Under the pieces are notes generated by a model. It had not been told where the DNA came from. It was given only the letters and a program-made list of their open reading frames with translations, and ran no database searches. Position numbers and translations under genes: made by a program. A stretch of DNA of 64,000 bases from Laburnicola sp. R22_1 (taxonomy: Eukaryota > Ascomycota > Dothideomycetes > Pleosporales > Didymosphaeriaceae): assembly GCA_014281115.1 (NCBI GenBank), contig JACONQ010000019.1, positions 1,550,001 to 1,614,000 of the forward strand. The letters are read 5' to 3'. This document shows positions 55,180 to 64,000 of the stretch, piece by piece; positions within the stretch are counted from its first letter, which is position 1; each line of letters opens with the position of its first letter.

Positions 55180-58030
55180 ATGGCGGACCTCGACGTCAGC
55201 GGCAGAGACGATCGTCGCGATCGTGGTGGACGCAACGATCGTGGTGGAAATAAGCGACGTCGCGATGGTAAGTTCCTGAGCCGGTGGGGTTCTCACGTAC
55301 AACTGCTAATGCGCTCGTATAGACGAAGATGACTTTCATTACGCCCCAGCCCATCGTGATGACCGCCGCGGGCCACAGCGACGACGCTACGACGGACCTC
55401 GCCGCCAGCGATATGAGGAGCCGCCGCATGCGAAACTGCGCCGGATGATCTTGAACATTGCAGGCACCACCAAGCTGCCCGAGGACGAGGCCATTGAGAT
55501 TGCACAGTATCTCAGCGATCACCTAGATGACCATCATGCGCGGTCGGAGTTTTTCGATGTCTTCATACAGCTGTACGTTTACGCCGCGCCCTTGTTTAGA
55601 GGCTTTACTAACCTGTCGCAGCATTGTGGAGCAGCCCTTCAAGATTCCATTTGTCGCCGCGGTCGCCTTCTACGGAAACCAGATCAAGCCCGAGATCGCT
55701 GAAGAAGCGTTGAAGCTTGCTGGAGACCGGCTGCAGGACGCTCTTCGGACCGGAGAGTGGAAGGAGCTCAAGCTATTCCTGCGCTTCTTCGCCTGCTTGC
55801 AGCCTCTATTCGAGGAGGAAGGCATCTTCGCTTTCCTAGGACAGCTGTTCGATACCGTCGTAGATCTGCAGAGTGCGAACGAGAATGACGTGAGTTGACT
55901 GCAGCCCATACCAGTCGTGGATACTAATTCGTACAGGTCGTTGGTATTGAGCTGGTGAAGATCATTCTCCTCACTATACCTTACGCCCTAGTGTCGGGTG
56001 GCAGCCAATTCCACGAGAAAGCCCAAGAGTTGCTCACTAATACTGGCATCGTCGCGGGAAACATGCTCCCTATGGAAGCACTCATCCACTCCTACGACAA
56101 CGAGAACGAGGATAAAGTCATTGGCTACCACAGCGTCATTGGCCTTCTGCAGCAGCAGCTCACCAAGGAGTCTGAGTCTGGCTGGAACATTACCTGTATT
56201 CCGAAGTTCGACCCGGAGGCGCTGGGGAAGAAGCGTACCGACGAGCCATGGCCTGCTGCGCCGTCAGCACACCACTTTCCCACCTTCACTATCCCGTCGC
56301 CGGTCAACCCTGGTCCGAAGCCGCTCTTCCCTGAGGCATACTTCTCGCTCTTCGCCCATCAAGAGATAAGCACCGTTCCCAAGATCGATGACATTGCTGC
56401 GTCTCTCATCCGAGACGCCATTGTTGATACCATCGATCAATTGGACTTCAATCGAGATATCGCGGCTAAGTTCCTCGTTGAACTTGATAACTACTGGTCC
56501 CTGGGTACTTTCATCAAACGCGGCGTTCCTCTCGACAAATTCAGCGAAGCCGCCGGTGATCAGATCATGTACAAGCCAGAAGACATGATCATCGACGCCA
56601 TCTTCTCGCAGCTCATGAAGCTCCCGAACCCGGACCGCAAACTAGTCTATTACCACTCACTAATCACACAGACTTGCAAACTTGCTCCTCAGGCAGTTGC
56701 TCCATCTCTCGGTCGTGCTATTCGGACTATTTACAAGAGCCTGCATGTCATGGATCTCGAGTTAACGTACCGATTTCTTGACTGGTTCACACATCACTTG
56801 AGCAATTTCGAGTACCGATGGCGATGGGCTGAGTGGTATGTATACCTACCTACCATAGAGAACAAAGCTGACCCATGTAGGTTCGAGTACCTTGAGCTGT
56901 CTGACCTGCACCCTAAGAAGGCGTTCATCTATGCTGCGCTCGACAAGGAGATCCGGTTGTCGTTCGCCAAACGCATCCGCAATACTTTACCGGAGGAGAT
57001 GGAATCGCTTATTCCAGCGCATCTAGACGACGATACTAGCCCGGAGTTCAAGTATGACAGGGAGGGTAAGTCAAACTGACCTTGAACGGCATCGAAAATT
57101 CTAACGGATGCAGACACACCGTTCAGCGAGGAGGGCAAGACTCTGCTTCAACAACTCAAGAAGAAGGCTACTCAAGAAGAAATCCAGGAGACCATCGACA
57201 AGATTCACAAGCAGGCAGCCGAGCAGGGCATCGCCGATGTTCTCGTCCCTTCGACTGATGCGTTTGTCACTGCGATATGCCGACTGGGTGCCAAATCACT
57301 GTCCCATTGCCTTTCTATGATCGAGCGAGGCAAGAATCGTCTCCTTGACATTGCTGAGACATCCGAGCCTGCTCGGCGCCAGATCGTGGCTAGCATAATC
57401 GAGTATTGGAAGGATCAGCCGGGTGTCGCTATCCGCCTCATTGACTTTTTCCTCAACTACACCATCCTTCTTCCGATTACGGTGATTCAGTGGGTGCTTG
57501 GCGACTACTTGGGTGCTGGAGAACGACTGGCGGAGAGTTGGGTCTTTGAGATTGTGTCCAACACGGTCACCAAAGTCGCCAACCGCAACCGACAAATTGC
57601 AAACAGTCGTGTGCTCAAGGGCCTGTCGCCGAAAATGGCTGAGATAGTCGATGCCACGCTAAGCAGCGATCGAGAACTAGCACGCGAGATGTTCAAGTAC
57701 CTTGAGGATGTGCTGCGCGGTGTTGCCGAGGGCTCTGCGGATCGGTTGATCGAGAAAGAGACCAGCGGCGAGCTTTCCAAGGAGGATGGCCAGCTCATCC
57801 GTGCCTGGGCCAAGCGTTGGTACACCGTCTTCGTTCGCAAGGCTGCCGTCGAGGAGTCGGTGGTTGGCGAGCAGGCGGTCGAGACTCGTATGAAGCTTCT
57901 TGCGGCGGAGCCGGACCCCGAGCCCGAGCCCGAGCGCATGGCTATCGAGGGCGCGGACGACGAGGGCGCGGACGGCGTGAAGGCGGAGGTTCAGGCGCTA
58001 CTTGCGAATGGCGATGAGGATATGCTCTGA
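55180..58030 (+). CDS. cbp80: Nuclear cap-binding complex large subunit (CBP80/NCBP1)
   Basis: Six exons (55180-55267, 55323-55572, 55622-55889, 55937-56835, 56881-57065, 57114-58030) give 868 residues. The basic N-terminus (GGRNDRGGNKRRRDDEDD) is a likely nuclear-localisation signal. The MIF4G domain follows at about residues 55-240 (LNIAGTTKLPEDEAIEIAQY and IKPEIAEEALKLAGDRLQ), then the middle MIF4G-like domain (WSLGTFIKRGVPLDKFSE and ELTYRFLDWFTHHLSNFEYR) and the C-terminal domain (WAKRWYTVFVRKAAVEESVV). The protein binds CBP20, which holds the m7G cap of Pol II transcripts, and so acts in splicing, export and decay. The ATG at 55180 is preferred because it opens the typical Arg/Asp/Gly-rich start. 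The C-terminal acidic tail has an EPEPEPER run. Confidence 0.94.
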
Positions 58031-58452
58031 GTGTGTGTGCGTGCGCGCAGTTCAACAAGCTGACTTCTACCGAAGTCTGCTCTGTATAATATTTGATGCG
58101 AGAATTTGGGATATCATTGCCCGGGCTAGTATTGCGCGAGAAAATAGCCTTTTGGGTTGCGACATGCAGCGTCTGAGCCGCCCTTTTTCTGAGGGGGTGT
58201 TTCCTTTCCTTTGATGGAGGCTTGCGCCATTGGGGGTTATAGTGAGGGGCGTTTTTTCTTTTTTCTTTTTTTTTCTGTGGCTTTTCTCTTGTCGGAGTGG
58301 TGGCTTTTTCCTTCGTTCTGGTGGTAGATGGATGGATGGATACGTGATGGTTATCCTATGGCTGGCTGCCTGCCTTTTTCTCTTTCCTTGTGGATTGATT
58401 GATTCCCCTTTGTGGGGTTGAGGTTGAGAAGTAAGCGGGTTTTTTGAGGGTG

Positions 58453-58480
58453 CTATCTATCTATCTATCTATCTATCTAT
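58453..58480. repeat. (CTAT)7 microsatellite
   Basis: Seven perfect CTAT units in the CBP80 3' flank. Confidence 0.95.
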
Positions 58481-59382
58481 TGGCTACTTGATGGAGAATG
58501 ATTCAGATATGTTGAGATACTTTGTGTGTGTGTGTATGTGGTACTTGGTGCATGTAAAGTGTCTGTTTGTCAAGTGTGGGTTTGGTTGGGGAAGAGGGGT
58601 CGAAGAGAGTGGGTAAGTGGTTAGATTGGGTTAGAGATGGGGAAGAGGAGTGGTGGTTCTAAACTCTTTATGTGTATGTGTGTGTGGAGGGTAAGTAAGG
58701 AGGCGTGGTAAACACGCTTTTTTGGTGTGTGTGTGTGTGTGTTGATTGCGTGAAGGGAGGGTATAGGGTGGGTAAGCCGTTGACATGATGTACGACAGTT
58801 GAGTAGTTAGTATTTTCAGCGGGCATGAGGAATGATGACAATCTCTCAAAGACAAAAAAAAAAGGTTTGTATAAGGTATTGTAATTGTGCAGCGTGTGGC
58901 GAGTGGAGGTTAGTGTGAATGGTTTTCTTCCTGTGGGTAAGGGTGGGTGGGTTGTACCTATTAATAGGGTTGCTACGTGTGTGAGGTGGGGTTTTAATGT
59001 GTCCTAGGTGAGTTGGCTTGGTATTCTGTAGGATAGATAGGAGGTGGATTTTGTTAGATGGAGTAGGGGGAAGTATTGGTGTGTTTAATGGGTTGATGAG
59101 CGGGATTGGGGGTTGGCGGGAGAGAGATGGGGTGGAAAGTGTAGTAATGATGTTTTGGTGAGGGTGGGTGTAAATGGGAGAAGGTCATGCTGTGTCTATT
59201 GTACGTTTTTTGTTGGTTGAACAGGTGCTGGCATGTTTAAAAGTGAGCAAGAAAGGCCGACGACGAAGTGTGCCCGGTTCTTTAAATAATTGGGATAATG
59301 AATACAGTACCATTACATCCTGCAATACAATGCTGTATCTCTCCATCCTCTCATTTAGTGATGTTGAGACAGCGCCACACAC

Positions 59383-59406
59383 ATTCATTCATTCATTCAT
59401 TCATTC
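59383..59406. repeat. (ATTC)6 microsatellite
   Basis: Six perfect ATTC units. Confidence 0.95.
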
Positions 59407-62400
59407 TACACTAGCCTATAGAAAAACAAAACCGTCTTACGAACGAGGAGTGGAGGGTAAGTCGCCCACTTACAACCCTAACCACAATTCTAATGACCAA
59501 GTAGTACCCAGAACAGGCAACAGGAGGGCTAAAGCTACTTGACCGTTTCTTCCATGGAAGAACTATATCGAAAAAGCACGGCTAAATTAGAGAAGGTGGA
59601 TGGGAATAAGGTTAGGCTAAGTGATGCGTGAGACAGAAGACGGACGAATCGTATTCTTAGTCCTACCCAGAATGACACGACGCATAAGTTAATTAACTAC
59701 CCGCTACAGAAGGTCGACCGACCACAGGCTGAACACAAACAAACCATCGAAGCGTCGACTTTCGTATCAGCACTTTATCTACAACCCTATCTATACACAT
59801 CGATTATTAGACCAAAAACATACTGTAACAGCCTATTGCCCGCCTCCCTCCCTCCCTCCCATAGTCTACGATAATTACATGCCTAACCCCTCGGCACGTT
59901 CTTGCCGCTCGAACCAGAACTCTGCCTGCGAAACAAGGCAGTCCAAAACCAGGCGCCAGGCACAGAGATCAGACACAATCAGCTTCAAAAAAAAAGAGGC
60001 GACGTTGTAGCGTCGCGACGACGGCGAAGACATCTCCACAGGAGCTGTTCAGAAAGCTACCGTGGATAAACTGCAGCTCTCCATCAAAAGAGCGATGGTC
60101 TATGGGAACTAAAGGGGCGTTTGCTAATCCATTTCCCTCCCAGTTGTCCATGCAGTTGTCCATGCATTGAAGTGACCTCTCTGCTCTTCTCAATAGCCCC
60201 CCTCCAGGAGACGCGCACGCCGAGAGCTACAGAGAGAGGAGCACTCATCTTGCCATCACAAAAAGGGAAACTTGCCTCCTGTGCACGGTACACCCACCAT
60301 ACTTTTGCCGCCACGGCAGTCGCCGCCAGACGCCAAGTCATAGATGGGTGGAATAACCCCGAATGGCGGTTCTTCTGGCGAAGTTACCAAAGTTGCCAGA
60401 CCACCCATGTGGGTGGGTACTCTACACCTGCAGTTCAGGTTTACCAACCACGTTTGATGCGGCAGAATTTCCAAGTTGGTAACATCCGTGTAGTGTACAC
60501 GGATATTACGGCGAGGAAGCAAATTCGGGTTGCATTGGCGATACGTCGACGACCAATCAATCCCTCTGCGGCACTGATTCTGGAAACAGGGGTTGAACAC
60601 AGGGGCATGTCATAGTTGTAGTATAGGGGTGGGTAGGAGCGAGATTGTAGCGGTCAAGAGTCGATAGCGGCAATGAGATTTTGTTTGATGGGCTCCCTGG
60701 ACTTGTAGTAGAGCAAGAGTGGGCACGAGAAGCAGGATGCTTGCGACCCACAGATTGATAGCGAGCTTGCGGGATCGTCTAGTGTTCAGCCAGCATCATG
60801 ATGCTGCTTGCCTCGTTCTGCTATCCGTTAGCAGAATTTCGTGTTCGAGTTGCTCTCGCAGTTCAAGAAAACAAGGCTGATGGCGTCAGTTCGCCACGGT
60901 TACCGCGTAGGATTACTAGGCCTGCACTCTGACGTCGTTTAATGAATATCGGAGAGCAAGCAGTAGTGAAGGAGAGACCTTGAGTCGCGGAAGATGCTGC
61001 CGGGACCCTGAGAGGAGCACGGCCGTGGGGTTGGACGGCCTGCATGGACGCCGTTGCGGTCACCCGCGAGCTGATACAATAACGAAAACTTTATCAAGGA
61101 TCTCGACAGTGCTCCCCCACCCCGAAAAAGCAGGGTTGTCCTTTGCTACGCACACGGCTGCTCTTTCGCAACGACGTAAGGCCTCGAGTCCAATTTGCCC
61201 AATCTGGTCAGTATTGTGAGATGAATACGTACAGCAGTGACCACTTTAGAGATAGTAAGGGATGAAATCGGTCGGAGAAGTGTCTCCGTCGCGCCACAAC
61301 TTGGGCTTTGACACACAGGGCTTCATGAGCCGATTGTTAGTGTCGCAACGGCATCAGAGTACAAGAATTGACAATGAGATGCACAATACCGGCAACGCTC
61401 TGCACGAGACTTCCGCTCAAGTGGTCGAAGCAACCATTGAAAGCTCAAATTACGTTGACGTGCGTGACGGGGCATCAGTCAAATGCCAAAAAGATGCTTA
61501 CCAAGACCTACAGTCTGGCGGAGAAGGAATAGCTGAATGCAATGCGTCGCGGCTGCAAATGCAGTTGCATTATCGTGAAACTCGGTCGGCATGATACCTC
61601 GCAGGCCGGGACTCGGGAGCCACTGCCCACGTGCAGTAGAACGTGCCATGCACTGCATACCTATCGACCTAAAAGTGGTAAGACGTCGGCTGGGGAACCC
61701 GTTTGTGTACCTATCTGTGGTTGGCGTTTGAGACTGTTTCGTTTGCCCTTGTCGGCGAAACGGTCGAGTATCAGGGACGCACAAGGACAGCATCATAGCA
61801 AGTGGAGTGACTTGACATGTATTGACTGCGGTAACTTGAAGGATCTTGTCCTTGTGACCAGCCGGTGAGACTGCCATGGAATGGATTGCGAATTGCGCTA
61901 AACCGGACGAAATCAACAGGTCGCTTGATTGAAGATCATGGAAGTTGTGCACTAAAGGGATCTACGGACAAGTCCAGCCACCGACTAAAATGTTAGCGCA
62001 CTGCATCCAGTCTCGCCAATAAGGTTTAGGACCTGACCGGCGCTGTGCAAGGCCGTGCTGCACCATGACTAAAACAGGGAAATTCCCGTCATAGGATTTG
62101 TTTTGAACTGGTGGAGCGTGACTGCAGACGAGAGGGCGATATCCAGCGACGTGATCCTCTGGAGACGGAAGCGATGGCGTAATGTTCATCAAATTGAAGT
62201 TGAGGATCACCAGATCATGCGGGGTTGGAACTCGGTCCTTGATCAAACGAGAAGGTAGAGAAATTTGTCGATATCGAAATAATCAATAGTCGGATGGTCA
62301 TTTATACGAGGGAGACCTAGTGCTAGTAGTCAGCTCACCACGCTGTGGCAGTGTGGCTGATCCTGGTTTCCATTGATTTTGACAATTTATGCAATTCCAC

Positions 62401-62783
62401 ATCATGTCCACTTCGGTCACAGCACCATCGTTAGTGCTGAAGGCGGCTCCCGCTCGACATGCGGCTCGAGGACGCGCTGTACCTGAAAAAAGGGCTGAGA
62501 GGAGCTGTCGAAAATCACTGCATTTCCGCGGATGAGCGATGATGCCCCGCCAAGAGTTGGATTTGAATGTTCGGGCCGGAGAGGATCTTTCTGCCATCCC
62601 CAATTTGGCTTCGTTCTTCACTGTTCAGTAGTGGACTGCACAGCCGCATAGTGATGAATACCTCGCGTAGTGGCTAGATTGCCAGATGTCCAAGGGTCCA
62701 CCACGTGAGCAGGGGGCGACCGTCGTGCCGATTTTGCGCAGCCGAGACCAGTCACCACGTCTACACAGTGATGGGAGGCTGCT

Positions 62784-63186
62784 TATATTAACGTTTACGT
62801 GTTTTATTACTAATAGTTTGTATTTTATTAAAATTAATCTAAATATTATAAATATAATATAAATGTATATATAACGCTTTTCTATATCTAATAATAGTAG
62901 AAAAAATAGCTACTATTATTATAATTCTTTTATTAGAAACTTCTTAGTTATAAAAAAATCCTATAAAAATATAAAAGTAGAATTACCTATATCTATTAAA
63001 ATATAGCTATTATTACTTTATTTATATATATTATTAATTAACTACCTAAAGGTAGAATAGTTTAATAATATATAATTCTTTTACTTGTCTCCTAGGATTA
63101 ATTCGTAATGTTACGTAATCCCAGGCCAGCTATTTAACTAACTACTGTATTACGTAATTAATAATTTCTTTAATAACATTTATTAT

Positions 63187-63223
<37 letters not shown>

Positions 63224-64000
63224 GTAACTAATCTAACTATTTTATCGAACTCTCTTCTTATAGTAGATTTCTCTTTGCAACTAGCGAGCTATATACTACT
63301 ATCTAGAATCTTACTACTACTACCTATCTCCTTTATACTTCTACTACTACTACTTACTCTTACTTTTATTACTTATAGTTCTTCGCCTTAATAGTAGTCT
63401 AAATAATTATTATTACTTTAATAAGCTTTTTATACTACTACTACGCCTCTAGCATTTTATATATTATAATAAACTCTTTCTTTCTTTTATTCTAGTCCTT
63501 ATCCTTATAGTCCTTATTACCTTTATTTTTAATTATATTTTTAAGCTTCTATAGTATAATCTCTATATTATATTATTATTATGTTATAAAGGCTATGTCT
63601 TTGCTAATATCTAGATACTAAAGAAGTGTCTTATACTTTAGAATCTAGAGATATAAGGCGCAGCAAATTAGCTTAAAGATATTACTAATAGGGTACTTAA
63701 TAATAAGCTTTAAAGGCCTCTTTAATAATCTTTCTAGTTATATAAAGTTACTAAATTTTTGGAAATTATTCTTAACTTTGTCTAGCTAGTTATCTATACT
63801 CTAATTAAATTTAATAATAGCTATATTACTATAGATATTAGACTTAGATATAATATTAGGTTACTAGAAAGTAGTTATTGCGTTACTAGATATATTAAAT
63901 AAAAAGTTAAATTTAAAAATATAGTATTATATATTAAAGTAAAGATTTAGTATACTAGATGTTACTAATATTATAAGAGACTTATACACTACACGTATAG
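62784..64000. repeat. AT-rich, TpA-dense block (RIP-like), open at the window end
   Basis: Composition changes abruptly at about 62784 from mixed sequence to almost pure A/T with very few CpG and very frequent TA, the signature of repeat-induced point mutation on a former transposon. An AAT/ATA microsatellite lies at about 63189-63233. No frame of any length survives, and no element family can be recognised. Confidence 0.85.

Larger units (their letters stand above)
58031..62783. other. Long non-coding region with microsatellites
   Basis: No recognised gene. It starts with the CBP80 3' UTR and a T-rich stretch (58240-58290). Microsatellites are (CTAT)7 at 58453-58480, a GT run near 58725-58742 and (ATTC)6 at 59383-59406. 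Frames at 60121-60615 and 61262-61594 have no domain. A short direct repeat GTTGTCCATGCA occurs near 60143-60164. Confidence 0.5.

Noticed and set aside
1..58030. An RNA-processing gene cluster (RNase III, RAI1, RMP1, CBP80, Mei2-like)
   Set aside because: The genes are far apart, on both strands, each with its own promoter, and mixed with unrelated housekeeping genes, so co-location looks accidental.
62784..64000. Mitochondrial DNA insertion
   Set aside because: High AT alone is not enough. No mitochondrial gene or tRNA is seen, and the TpA/CpG pattern fits RIP better.

Overview
The window looks like nuclear DNA of a filamentous ascomycete, most likely a Dothideomycete. Protein genes are split by 45-60 nt introns with GT..AG ends, there is an intron-bearing tRNA gene, lysine is made by the fungal aminoadipate route (saccharopine reductase), and the right edge falls into a TpA-rich, CpG-poor block of the kind left by repeat-induced point mutation (RIP). 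The class-level placement is inference from gene style; no rRNA or marker gene is present to prove it.

Left third (1-16.3 kb) is ordinary gene space: the 3' part of an RNase III gene, tRNA-Gly(CCC), a fungal membrane-protein gene with three reading-frame lesions, GET4, saccharopine reductase (LYS9-like), the exocyst subunit SEC15, the RAI1/DXO cap-quality nuclease and a small unknown protein sharing its promoter. From 16.3 to 23.2 kb the sequence is poor in recognisable genes. It holds one lineage-specific multi-exon gene whose protein has seven tandem IKEEP motifs (possible SUMO acceptors) and several unassigned ORFs.

A Mei2-like RNA-binding protein gene (23.3-25.6 kb) has a clear TATA box preceded by a perfect 12-bp inverted repeat. 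Directly behind it begins the most unusual part of the window: about 14.5 kb (25.7-40.2 kb) without a recognisable gene, made largely of separate families of short, diverged tandem repeats (units of roughly 75-230 bp, 2 to about 14 copies each), interspersed with two copies of a tRNA-like module. These repeats keep normal GC content although the end of the window suggests that RIP operates in this genome.

Gene space resumes with RMP1 (RNase MRP), a TEX30/KANL3-type alpha/beta hydrolase, two unrecognised single-exon genes, a GSK-3 kinase with seven exons, and the large subunit of the nuclear cap-binding complex (CBP80). The last stretch (58-62.8 kb) is non-coding with microsatellites and ends at an abrupt AT-rich boundary at about 62.78 kb that runs off the window.

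Several core genes touch RNA metabolism (RNase III, RAI1, RMP1, CBP80, Mei2-like), but they are dispersed and independently transcribed, so this is not evidence of a cluster. All homology statements come from recognising motifs by eye; no database search was run.
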